Assembly: GCA_017302015.1 (NCBI GenBank)
Contig: JAFLEE010000039.1
Location: forward strand, 1 to 44,899
DNA length: 44,899 nucleotides
Source of the DNA: Spirochaetota bacterium
GTDB lineage: Bacteria; Spirochaetota; UBA12135; COTS27; JAFLEE01
Direction of reading: 5' to 3'
The notes under the pieces were generated by a model. The model did not search any database, was not told the origin of the DNA, and saw only the letters and a program-made list of their open reading frames with translations. The stretch's first letter is position 1; every line of letters begins with the position of its first letter. The position numbers and the translations under genes are program-made. Below, piece by piece: positions 31,645-39,274 of the stretch.

Positions 31645-34215
31645 ATGCAACGAGGCGATCGTCCCCTGGTGACTTGGGTCACCCTCTTTTCTCTATTGGC
31701 GCTTGTCGTTGTTCAATCGGTTTTCCCGGAAGGATCCACCCGCCTCCACAGCCTGTCCCTCAAAGGTCCGGGTTCCCTCGCCGGATATACCGTGAGCATC
31801 CAAGGAACCGACCTCATCTTCATCTCGGATGAATCCGGGCAGCTGACCCCCGCGGGGAGCCAGACGGCGGAGTTCCCTCTGGCCGATGGCGAATGGAAAG
31901 TGGAGATCCTCCGCGGAAACGCGCGTTTGACGCAGGTACTTCGCGTGGATGCAAACAAGGCGCTGGTCGTGGATCTCACGGCGATGGGGTCCGGGCGCGA
32001 GGCGGGCGCGAAAAAGATGGAGCGCCTCTCGGTGAGCGGCGGCGAGGCGCGCAAAGATCAGGGGCGTCAGGTGATTACGGCGAGCGAACTTCGCACCATG
32101 CCGGGAGCGGGCGGGGATCTCTTGCGCGGGGTGGAGAACCTGCCGGGGGTCCTCAAGGCGTCGTTCAACGAGTCGGGTATGTATATCCGGGGCTCCGGGC
32201 GGGATGACATGGCCTACCGCCTCGGCCTCATGCGCATCGGGGATCCTTTCCACCTCGTGCTCCTCTCCCAGTATTCCGTCTTCCCGGGCTCCATGCTCGA
32301 CCGGGTGGAGTTCTTTCCCGGCGGCTATCCCTCCTACCTGGGCGGAGTGCAGGGCGGGATCCTCCAAGTATTCCCCAAGACTGAGTGGGCGGACCGGGCC
32401 GTGCACGGAGAGGTCGACGTGAACCTCGTCACCGCGAGCGCCTACCTCACGGTGCCCATCGGACCGCTGCGGCTCACCGCCAGCGCGCGGCGCACCTATT
32501 TCGAGGCCTATATGGGCGTGCTGCGACTCATCCCCGCCCTGCCGGATTACCTCAAGTACGCCTTCTCCCAAGTGCCCACCGCGGGGGATTATTACGCGGA
32601 GGCCGCGTTCACGCCCGATGCGCACCATCGGCTCTCGGTGAAGGCCCTGGGTTCCCTGGACAATCTCGAGATCAAGACCGACCAATTCCCCGTCACCGAC
32701 GGGAACGGCGAGACCAATTTCGTCGAGATGGGCAACGGCAACCGCGTGGTCTGGGATGCTCAGGGCCTCGAGTGGAGCTTCCAACGCGATGGACTCCGCC
32801 TCGAAGCCGTGGGCTCGCACCTGAAGAGCTCCTTCTTCGCTTCGACCTTCGGCTCGGTCTACATGGCCATCACCAACGAAACGCTCCAGGGAACTCTCCA
32901 CGCGGTCTTGCCCCTGGGGCCGCGCATGCGCCTGGATGCGGGGGTGGAATGCGTGGGAGAGCGGTTCTGGGGGACGCTCCGCGATCCGGAACCCGGTTCC
33001 GAGACAAATCTGAACCCAGCCAATTTTCCTAACGAGCTCGCCTCCGCCCAGGCCGCCCGTTTCTTCTTCACCAACGCGCCGGTGCGGTCGATGAATCCCG
33101 GCCGAACGACCCTCACGCCCTGGCTCGAGTGGCAGGCCGATCTCGGCCCCGTCAGTTTCTCCGTGGGCACCCGCTTCACGTGGAATCCGGCGCTTTCCGT
33201 CGTGGATTGGGAACCGCGCCTCGAAGTCGGCGTTCCCCTGTGGAAAGACTTCTCGTTCTTCGCCCGGGCCGGGCGCTATAGCCAATATCCGCCATTCCTG
33301 ACCTGGGACCGATTCGGCCTCATCCACGAGCAGGCGCCGACAGATTTACTCCCCTATACCCTCCAGGCATCGGGCGGGTTGGAGGGGAAGGTCTCGGGAG
33401 TGCAGGTGAAAATGGAGGGCTATTACAAGCGCTTCGTCGATCAACCCCTCCCGAATCCGACCTTCGATCCCCTCTACCGCACGAATGCCCAGGAGGATCC
33501 GACCTCGGTCCTGGTGGGCACCGGCCGAGCCTTGGGCCTCGAAATCCTCCTACGGAAATCCTTGGGGAAATACTTCACGGGCTGGCTCACTTACGCCCTC
33601 GCCGTGAGCACCCACGAGGTCTTCCCCGAGACGAATAACCTCTACGTGCTCTCGGACGCCTCCAATAACGGCATGGATTGGCGGAAGATCCCCCTGGCTA
33701 CCGAACCCATGCCCCAAGACACCACCCACGTGGTGCGGGCCCTCGTGAGTTTCAAGCCGTCCCCCCGATTCCAGATCGGGACGCGGCTCTCCGTGAAGAG
33801 CGGCGCGCCTTACACGAAGAAGCTCGTCCAGTGGTTCGACGGCAGCACGACGAACTCCCTCCCCAACGGTGTCGTCAACGTCGGGGAACTCCGCTATGTG
33901 GACGATACCAATCGCTACACCGAGCGCTATCCGTTCGCGTTCTATTGGGATGTGCGCCTGGACTGGAACATCCCCGTCGGTAAGCGCGGCGGCGAGTTCC
34001 ACATCTACCTCGATCTGTGGAACATCCAAGTGCTCTTCGGGGGCAATCAAACCAGTTACGCCTACGACCAGCGTGCCCTGCGCGACCTCACCCTCGCGGA
34101 TTGGAAGGCGTTCAAGAATACCGGGGATCGCGTGGCCGTTCCCGCCTCCGGGATCCTCGGGAGCGACCCGGTGGCCTTGCCGATTCCGATGCTCGGGGTG
34201 TCGTATACGTTTTAG
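31645..34215 (+). CDS. TonB-dependent receptor-like outer-membrane protein
   Basis: This 856-residue exported protein has a signal peptide (TWVTLFSLLALVVVQSVF), an N-terminal beta domain (about 30-115), and a plug domain with 'GVENLPGVLKASFNESGMYIRG' and VEFFPGGYPSYLGGVQGGILQV. A barrel of about 650 residues follows, ending in the aromatic-terminated strand PMLGVSYTF. It should import a ligand across the outer membrane using TonB energy; the ligand is unknown. The start at 31645 has AAGG 5 nt upstream; an ATG at 31615 is the alternative. No SusD, ExbB/D or TonB gene is nearby. Confidence 0.9.
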   Translation: MQRGDRPLVTWVTLFSLLALVVVQSVFPEGSTRLHSLSLKGPGSLAGYTVSIQGTDLIFISDESGQLTPAGSQTAEFPLADGEWKVEILRGNARLTQVLRVDANKALVVDLTAMGSGREAGAKKMERLSVSGGEARKDQGRQVITASELRTMPGAGGDLLRGVENLPGVLKASFNESGMYIRGSGRDDMAYRLGLMRIGDPFHLVLLSQYSVFPGSMLDRVEFFPGGYPSYLGGVQGGILQVFPKTEWADRAVHGEVDVNLVTASAYLTVPIGPLRLTASARRTYFEAYMGVLRLIPALPDYLKYAFSQVPTAGDYYAEAAFTPDAHHRLSVKALGSLDNLEIKTDQFPVTDGNGETNFVEMGNGNRVVWDAQGLEWSFQRDGLRLEAVGSHLKSSFFASTFGSVYMAITNETLQGTLHAVLPLGPRMRLDAGVECVGERFWGTLRDPEPGSETNLNPANFPNELASAQAARFFFTNAPVRSMNPGRTTLTPWLEWQADLGPVSFSVGTRFTWNPALSVVDWEPRLEVGVPLWKDFSFFARAGRYSQYPPFLTWDRFGLIHEQAPTDLLPYTLQASGGLEGKVSGVQVKMEGYYKRFVDQPLPNPTFDPLYRTNAQEDPTSVLVGTGRALGLEILLRKSLGKYFTGWLTYALAVSTHEVFPETNNLYVLSDASNNGMDWRKIPLATEPMPQDTTHVVRALVSFKPSPRFQIGTRLSVKSGAPYTKKLVQWFDGSTTNSLPNGVVNVGELRYVDDTNRYTERYPFAFYWDVRLDWNIPVGKRGGEFHIYLDLWNIQVLFGGNQTSYAYDQRALRDLTLADWKAFKNTGDRVAVPASGILGSDPVALPIPMLGVSYTF

Positions 34216-34420
34216 CCCGATAACGGGAACAGGGTCCAATGACTTCGAATCAGAGGATGCCATGGGGTGCTTCTGGATTCCCGTGGCAATTCATAAGGCG
34301 TCTAGAGAAATTGGAAGCTATTTTCGAGGGCTGAGTCGATGGAACCTGGCGATTTCCAGTGGGATGGAGAACGGCTATACTTGCTAGGCGAGGGAGCCGC
34401 TTCGCGAGCAAACGGTGCCG
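34216..34420. other. Intergenic stretch at the start of the AT-richer islet
   Basis: I see no gene or clear terminator between the convergent receptor and toxin genes. Base composition falls noticeably here and stays lower until about 35640. Confidence 0.4.
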
Positions 34421-34702
34421 CTATTCGTAGGCATTTTTTCGATTCGAAATGGAGATTAAACTGACGATCTTTTTTTCCTCGTCCACTTCGTAGAATAGCC
34501 TGTAATGAGCGATTCGGTACCTCCAGGTTTCTGGGGTGTATCCGCGGAGTTTTTTGATGTTGAGCCCGTATTGCGGCGCCGAAATCAATTGGGGCAGCAC
34601 ATATTCGTTGATCTTTTTTCTCAGGGACTCGCGAATGGATCCATCTAAAGCGGCGAGGCCTTTGCTGAACTCCGCCGTCGCGAAGACCTTATAATTGCTC
34701 AA
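34421..34702 (-). CDS. RelE/ParE-family toxin
   Basis: This 93-residue protein has the RelE-type fold: KVFATAEFSKGLAAL at the N-terminus, then LNIKKLRGYTPETWRYRIAHYRLFYEVDEE and a final strand ISISNRKNAYE. RelE-like members cleave mRNA at the ribosome; ParE-like members act on gyrase. The sequence alone does not decide which. It overlaps the antitoxin gene by 14 bp and is translated after it, the standard order. Confidence 0.9.
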   Translation of the reverse strand: MSNYKVFATAEFSKGLAALDGSIRESLRKKINEYVLPQLISAPQYGLNIKKLRGYTPETWRYRIAHYRLFYEVDEEKKIVSLISISNRKNAYE

Positions 34703-34937
34703 CGAATTTGCCCCTTCCTGATTTGGCGTCTTTGGAACCGCGCTTCAAGGACGAAAGGAGCGGTTTGTCCTTGGAGATATCCTCCATCTCGAAGTCTGAC
34801 ACGTACTCCACGCTTTGCTCGATATAGCGCAAGGTGGCCGTTTCGATGAAATTGGAGATGGCCCGGTGGTCCCTGTCAGCGATTGTCTTGAATTTGCGGT
34901 AGACCTCTTCGGGGAGCCTGAGGGTGACAGTTTTCAT
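34689..34937 (-). CDS. Ribbon-helix-helix antitoxin
   Basis: This 82-residue protein begins with an RHH DNA-binding segment (KTVTLRLPEEVYRKFKTIADRDHRAISNFIE) and ends with a charged toxin-binding tail. The ATG at 34937 is chosen because the RHH strand starts immediately after it and an AAAGG site lies 8 nt upstream; an upstream TTG ten codons earlier would lie on the promoter and is rejected. It neutralises the downstream RelE-like toxin and should autorepress the operon through the repeats at 34948-34979. Confidence 0.92.
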   Translation of the reverse strand: MKTVTLRLPEEVYRKFKTIADRDHRAISNFIETATLRYIEQSVEYVSDFEMEDISKDKPLLSSLKRGSKDAKSGRGKFVEQL

Positions 34938-34947
34938 GGGGAATGCC

Positions 34948-34979
34948 TTTGAATAAATTGTATTCAATCGTATTCAAAA
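34948..34979. promoter_or_regulatory. RHH-type operator of the toxin-antitoxin operon
   Basis: TTTGAATA (34948-34955), TATTCAA (34961-34967) and TATTCAAA (34971-34978) form one inverted and one direct repeat. The last two are spaced 10 bp apart, one helical turn. This is what cooperative ribbon-helix-helix dimers need, and the repeats cover the promoter. Confidence 0.57.
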
Positions 34980-34985
34980 AGTCAA
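34957..34985 (-). promoter_or_regulatory. Promoter of the toxin-antitoxin operon
   Basis: TTGACT (34985-34980), a 17-nt spacer and TACAAT (34962-34957) on the minus strand make a near-consensus promoter about 20 nt before the antitoxin ATG. It is interleaved with the operator repeats. Confidence 0.62.
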
Positions 34986-35042
34986 TTTCAAGTTTGGGCG
35001 ACTTTGTTTTAAAGCCCGGGGTCCCCCCTCGTTCTGTGCGAT

Positions 35043-35168
35043 TCACCAAGGTTTGAAGAAGTTGAGATAAAGTCCCCAGAACGAGCCCGCCAAGCCCGCG
35101 ACCGTTAAAACCCAAGCGAATGCGAATCTCTTCGGGGTGCTGCCCATAGCCGTTTTGATTTGACTCAC
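35043..35168 (-). CDS. Possible 41-residue single-span membrane protein
   Basis: A GTG-initiated frame encodes 41 residues: a basic N-terminus (GSTPKRFAF), one hydrophobic helix (AWVLTVAGLAGSFWGLYL) and the short tail NFFKPW. This positive-inside single-span shape is typical of real small membrane proteins. There is no strong ribosome binding site; an ATG at the eighth codon is also possible. It lies 45 nt after the stop of the membrane protein at 35214 in the same direction. I cannot name a family. Confidence 0.42.
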   Translation of the reverse strand: MSQIKTAMGSTPKRFAFAWVLTVAGLAGSFWGLYLNFFKPW

Positions 35169-35213
35169 AAGGACGCGTTTCCGGGGTTCGTCCCATGCCC
35201 CCTTGAAACGCAA

Positions 35214-35639
35214 TTAGAATGAATTAGTCATTGGGTGAGAGCGGTATTTGAGGGAAACATCTCCCAGGAGCCCTCGATTAAGGTGCGTTTCGGGATCGAT
35301 AGAAGATTGGGGGTGTTCCATTAAATCCGTAAAAGTTTTTTCAAAGCCCCTTGGCTCGATATTCAGGATCGCGTAGCCATTCGTGAACATCCAAATGAAA
35401 ACAATGCAGGCCACGGCGATAATCGCCCAGGCGAATTCCCAGAGTCCGAATGAGGAGGCATGGCGCAAGCCCATCGCCTGGATCGACAAAAAAAGCGTAC
35501 CGAGCCATGCGAATTGGCTGTGTCGTCCGAGTAGTATCGGACGGTTTTTTGCCATGAGATATCCTCCGGAAAGAATTAAGATTAGAAAGGGAAGGACTCG
35601 AAGTAGGATCAAGAGAAAACTCACGGAGTTGGGTTCCAT
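35214..35639 (-). CDS. Hypothetical membrane protein
   Basis: This 141-residue protein has three predicted membrane segments (VSFLLILLRVLPFLILILSGGYLM; FAWLGTLFLSIQAMGL; FAWAIIAVACIVFIWMF) and a soluble C-terminal tail of about 45 residues. I do not recognise the family. Its codon usage is less GC-rich than its neighbours. It starts 11 nt after the aldehyde dehydrogenase stop, with AGGGA 8 nt before its ATG, so it may be cotranscribed from the propeller/dehydrogenase unit. Confidence 0.72.
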   Translation of the reverse strand: MEPNSVSFLLILLRVLPFLILILSGGYLMAKNRPILLGRHSQFAWLGTLFLSIQAMGLRHASSFGLWEFAWAIIAVACIVFIWMFTNGYAILNIEPRGFEKTFTDLMEHPQSSIDPETHLNRGLLGDVSLKYRSHPMTNSF

Positions 35640-35650
35640 TGGTTATTTCC

Positions 35651-37042
35651 CTACCGCAACATCCACGGCATCAACCTCTTGAACACCCCAAGCCCCAACC
35701 GCATCGGCGGATTCTGCACGGTGATGTCGGGGATTAGCCCGCGGCGGATGACAGGTCGCGTGACCGAGAACGCCGAAGCGTTGGCGTCCCCCCGGTAGCG
35801 GCCGAAACCGCTGCCGCCGACGCCGCCGAAGGGGAGTTCGGGGGAGAGGATCTGGGAGAAGACGCCGTTTTGGACGGCGGCCCCAGAGGGGACAGAGGCG
35901 GCGAGGCGTTCGAAGAAGGCGCGGTTTCGGGTGAAAACGTAGAGGCCCAGGGGAGCGGGGCGGGAACGCAGCGAGCGGGCGAGGCGGTCGGGGTCTTCCC
36001 AGGTGAGGACCGGGAGGATTGGGCCGAAGTTTTCTTCGGCGAGGGCCGGGTTCGCCTCGGCGGGGCAATCGAGGAGCGTGACTTCCATCTTCCGAGACGC
36101 GGCGTCGCTTCGGCCGCCATGGACGATGCGCGCGCCGGCGGCGATGCCCGCATCCAACATCGACTTCACCTTCCCGAAATGGCGGTCGTTTATTAGGCGC
36201 CCGAACTCGGGGTTCATAAATGGATTGGCCCCGTAGAAATCCCCCAGTACCGAGGCGGCGCACTCCAGGAATCGATCCTTGATCGATGCATGCACCCAGA
36301 GATGGTCGGGAGCCAGGCAGGTTTGCCCGGCGTTGAAGCCCTTTCCCCAGAGGATGCGCCGCGCGGAAACCATGGGGTCGGCATCGGCGGCGATGACGGT
36401 GGGGTTTTGCCCGCCGAGTTCCAAGAGCACGGGGGAAAGCGTGGAGGCCGCTTGGGCCATGACGGCCTTTCCGGTGGAAGTGCCCCCGGTAAAGACGATG
36501 AGGCCCCAGGGCTCGGCGAGGAGCTCCTTGGCGACGGAGGCGTCGCCCGTGGCGACGGCGAAGAGTTCGGGGGGGAAATAGCGGGGGAGGGCGGTGGCGA
36601 GGAGGCGCTCGGTGGCCGGGGCCGACTCCGAGGGTTTGAGCATCACGGTATTCCCGCAGGCGAGGGCGCCGACGGCGGGGGCGAGGGAGAGAAAGAGGGG
36701 GTAATTCCAGGGGCTCAGGATGAGCACGTTCCCACGCGGTTCTCGGCGGATCTCAGTGCGGGCGGGCCAGGAGGCCCATGGGGTAGGGGCGCTCTCGCTC
36801 GCCATCCAACGTCCCGCGTTTTCCAAGGCGTAGTCGATCTCGCCGAGCACCATGCCGATCTCCGCGGCGAAGGCCTCGATGGCGGGCTTCCCGAGATCAT
36901 CGTGGAGCGCCTGGAGGATGGCCTCCTCTTCTTTGGTGAGGAAACGCCTCAGGTTTTTAAGCGCAGCCAGGCGCGCGGCAAGGGGGCGGGTCTTCCCCGA
37001 GTGGAGGACTTCGCGTTGGAGGGGGAGGGCGGAGGGAAGCAT
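35651..37042 (-). CDS. Aldehyde dehydrogenase family protein (class 3 / CoA-independent type)
   Basis: This 463-residue protein oxidises aldehydes to carboxylates with NAD(P)+. Visible catalytic residues are Asn113 in SPWNYP, Lys136 in MLKPSES, Glu208 in LLELGGQNP and the nucleophile Cys242 in NAGQTCLAPDH; the cofactor loop is FTGGTSTG. The overall shape, with the early catalytic Cys and a C-terminal FKRLMPWMLR, matches class-3 fatty-aldehyde or coniferyl-aldehyde-type enzymes. AGGAG stands 5 nt before the ATG. It is 17 nt downstream of the beta-propeller gene, so they form an operon. Confidence 0.93.
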   Translation of the reverse strand: MLPSALPLQREVLHSGKTRPLAARLAALKNLRRFLTKEEEAILQALHDDLGKPAIEAFAAEIGMVLGEIDYALENAGRWMASESAPTPWASWPARTEIRREPRGNVLILSPWNYPLFLSLAPAVGALACGNTVMLKPSESAPATERLLATALPRYFPPELFAVATGDASVAKELLAEPWGLIVFTGGTSTGKAVMAQAASTLSPVLLELGGQNPTVIAADADPMVSARRILWGKGFNAGQTCLAPDHLWVHASIKDRFLECAASVLGDFYGANPFMNPEFGRLINDRHFGKVKSMLDAGIAAGARIVHGGRSDAASRKMEVTLLDCPAEANPALAEENFGPILPVLTWEDPDRLARSLRSRPAPLGLYVFTRNRAFFERLAASVPSGAAVQNGVFSQILSPELPFGGVGGSGFGRYRGDANASAFSVTRPVIRRGLIPDITVQNPPMRLGLGVFKRLMPWMLR

Positions 37043-37059
37043 GGGGGCTCCTGTTAGAA

Positions 37060-38424
37060 TCAGAGGGAACGGGATTGGGGCGCGCGGAGTTCATAGCAGA
37101 GGAGCCGCTGGCGGTATCGCAAGTAGACGAGCCCGTCTGACACCACCGGCTTCGTCCACGTCATCTCTTTCGCCCCCGCCATGGCGCCGGGGAAACTCGT
37201 TACCAGGCGCAAGCCGGCGGGATCGGGGCGCACGAGGAAAAGGTTCCCCTTATGGTCCTGGCAGAGCAGGTGCCCGTCGACGCGCACGCTCGTGCCGCAA
37301 CCGATGGCGTTGGTCTTCCACGCGGTGCGGCCCGTGGCCAATTCGAGGCAGACGAAGTCGCCTCCGTTTTGCTTGCTGAAGCCGGTGTAGCCGTAGAGGT
37401 ATCCGCCGAGGATATGGGGATCGGAGTGGTGGGCCTGGAGCGCCATCGTCTTCCACTTCACCGCGGCCCCCGCGGGGCCCGCCTGGATGGCGAGGGCGCC
37501 CCGGGAAGCCGCGGCGCTGACGACGATCAGGTCGCCCTCGACGATGGGGGTGGTGATATTGCCCGCATTGGCGGTCTTCCACGGGATATCCCAAAGGCGC
37601 TGTCCCGCAGCCGGTTCGAACGCCGCGAGGGCATCGGCGTGGAGGATGAGGAGGGTTTCCTTTCCTGCGAGGTGCGCGAGGACCGGCGAGGCGTAGGATG
37701 CGGGGCCGCCCGGGCGCTTCCAGAGGAGTTCACCGCTTGATTTTCGAAGGGCCAGGGCCGTCGCATCGCCGCCGGCTTGCATGTAGAGATATTCCCCAGC
37801 GATGAGGGGCGAAGAGGCGTGGCCCCACTCGGGGGAATCGGCGCCATCGGCCTTCAGGTCGCGCCTCCAGACGAGGGCCCCGTCGGAGAGGTTCCACGCG
37901 CAGAGTTGGCCGCCGCGGCCCAGGGTGTAGACCCGATCGCCGTCGATGGCGGGGGTGGACCGGGGGCCGGTGCCGTAATTATCCGGATTGGTGGCGGCGT
38001 ATCCCGAGACCCAGCGCAGCGCGCCGGTCTTGGCGTCGAGGCAGAAGACGAGGTCGCGGTCTTTCTCCCGCCCGGTGACCACCAGATGGCGGCCTTGGAT
38101 GGCCGGCGCTCCCCAGGAGGCGCTATCGGAACCTTGGCAGAGGTAGGCGATTTCCCAGGTTTTTTTGAGGCCGCCGCGCCAATCGGTGCGGATCCCCGTG
38201 GTGAGGCTGGCGTTGTCATGGCGGGCGCCGCGCCAGGAGGGCCAATCGTCGGGTCCGCGCGCGATGGGAGAGCCGACCCCGGTGGGGGATGGGATGGCGG
38301 TGGTTTTCGCGGCGGTATCGCTTAATCCGTGGAGAAAATACCTTTCGAGCCCCCAAAGGATGGCGATGGCGGCCAGGGCAACCGCAGCGACAGTCAGGAG
38401 AATCTTTCGGATTTTCTTGCTCAT
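37060..38424 (-). CDS. Membrane-anchored PQQ-like beta-propeller protein
   Basis: This 454-residue protein has an N-terminal membrane anchor or uncleaved signal (ILLTVAAVALAAIAILWGL) followed by DDWPSWRGARHDN and about eight PQQ-like repeats (for example LVFCLDAKTGALRWVSG, LCAWNLSDGALVWRRD and YLYGYTGFSKQNGGDFVCLELATGRTAW). Such propellers act as scaffolds or as quinoprotein-like domains; no quinone-binding or catalytic Asp is evident, so enzymatic activity is doubtful. A TACAAT ends 5 nt before the ATG with no ribosome binding site, as in the AraC genes. It is a paralogue of the protein at 39272. Confidence 0.88.
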   Translation of the reverse strand: MSKKIRKILLTVAAVALAAIAILWGLERYFLHGLSDTAAKTTAIPSPTGVGSPIARGPDDWPSWRGARHDNASLTTGIRTDWRGGLKKTWEIAYLCQGSDSASWGAPAIQGRHLVVTGREKDRDLVFCLDAKTGALRWVSGYAATNPDNYGTGPRSTPAIDGDRVYTLGRGGQLCAWNLSDGALVWRRDLKADGADSPEWGHASSPLIAGEYLYMQAGGDATALALRKSSGELLWKRPGGPASYASPVLAHLAGKETLLILHADALAAFEPAAGQRLWDIPWKTANAGNITTPIVEGDLIVVSAAASRGALAIQAGPAGAAVKWKTMALQAHHSDPHILGGYLYGYTGFSKQNGGDFVCLELATGRTAWKTNAIGCGTSVRVDGHLLCQDHKGNLFLVRPDPAGLRLVTSFPGAMAGAKEMTWTKPVVSDGLVYLRYRQRLLCYELRAPQSRSL

Positions 38425-38429
38425 GGCCT

Positions 38430-38435
38430 ATTGTA
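38430..38435 (-). promoter_or_regulatory. Candidate -10 (TACAAT), leaderless spacing
   Basis: TACAAT on the minus strand is separated from the ATG at 38424 by exactly 5 nt. No -35 match is seen, so the support comes from the shared spacing. Confidence 0.42.
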
Positions 38436-38695
38436 ATACGGGGACAAACACCGGGGAGGCCCTGGAAATCCCCTTTCGGGCGGTCAACGGAGCCGGAAAA
38501 ATCAGGCACCAAGAGAGGTGAAATGAGCGGCCGACTAGGAGTTCAATTAATTCGGGGAATCCCATGGAATTGAATCTTGGTGGAAAGGGGTTTAAAGTTA
38601 GCGTTGATGCCGGGAAAATGTCTCGAATCGGTTTTACCCGCATTGCCGCGACTGAAATCCAACCGAAAGAATCGCTACAAAAGTTAGGAGTCCCC

Positions 38696-39265
38696 ATGAA
38701 AAAAAGCGGTATGCGCGATCAGGCGCCCCTGCTCCTTTCCGCCCTCGTCCTTGGAATCCTCCTCGGGACGGCCGTCGCCAAGGCGCCCAAATCCACGAGC
38801 AACCCGGCTTCCGATGAGAACACCCCTCCGCCTCCCCCGGCTAACGAACAGCCCGCCTCCGAGAAGAAATCGAAGGGCGCCGGAAAATCCGCCAAGGATT
38901 CCAAGGACGGCGAAGCCGCCAAGAAAAAGGAAGACGCGGAGGCCCTCACCCTCGAAGGGAAGATCGCCGAACTCAACGGAAAGGAACTCACGCTCAAGAT
39001 CTCCTCCCGCACGCTCGTCGTCTCGGGCACCTGCGCCATCAGCAAGGGCGAGGTGAAGGACGAGGCGAAGTTCGTCGACCTGAAGGTCGGAGACCGGGTG
39101 ACGGTGACCTACGCGCCCCTCGACGGGAAGGACGTCGCCACGAAGATCGTGGTCAAGGCCGGCAAGCCCGGGGAATCGGCGGAAGCGCCGAAAGACGAAA
39201 GTTCCGCCTCGAAGGAAAAAAAGAAGAAGAAATCCAAGCCGGCGGAAGCGGGCTCGGACCATTAG
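38696..39265 (+). CDS. Secreted DUF5666-like small protein with charged linkers
   Basis: This 189-residue exported protein has a signal peptide (LLLSALVLGILLGTAVA), then a Pro/Ser/Lys-rich disordered region (about 30-85), a small beta domain (about 88-160: LEGKIAELNGKELTLKISSRTL and LKVGDRVTVTYAPLDGK) and a Lys-rich tail. The beta domain has the repeated strand-turn pattern of DUF5666/OB-like domains, which are thought to bind ligands or metals. The ATG is set by AGGAG 5 nt upstream. It sits between the two propeller genes on the opposite strand, and its stop TAG is one half of a palindrome shared with the convergent gene. Confidence 0.8.
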   Translation: MKKSGMRDQAPLLLSALVLGILLGTAVAKAPKSTSNPASDENTPPPPPANEQPASEKKSKGAGKSAKDSKDGEAAKKKEDAEALTLEGKIAELNGKELTLKISSRTLVVSGTCAISKGEVKDEAKFVDLKVGDRVTVTYAPLDGKDVATKIVVKAGKPGESAEAPKDESSASKEKKKKKSKPAEAGSDH

Positions 39266-39274
39266 GCGCGCCTA
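39263..39274. repeat. Palindrome spanning both convergent stop codons
   Basis: TAGGCGCGCCTA is a perfect 12-bp palindrome whose two ends are the TAG stops of the plus-strand gene (39263-39265) and the minus-strand gene (39274-39272). A GC-rich hairpin across the 3' ends may slow or end both transcripts; otherwise it is coincidence. Confidence 0.4.

Noticed and set aside
34876-35196. 106-codon minus-strand frame across the toxin-antitoxin promoter
   Set aside because: It overlaps the operon promoter and operator, has no family resemblance, and a better small membrane-protein frame exists in part of the same stretch.
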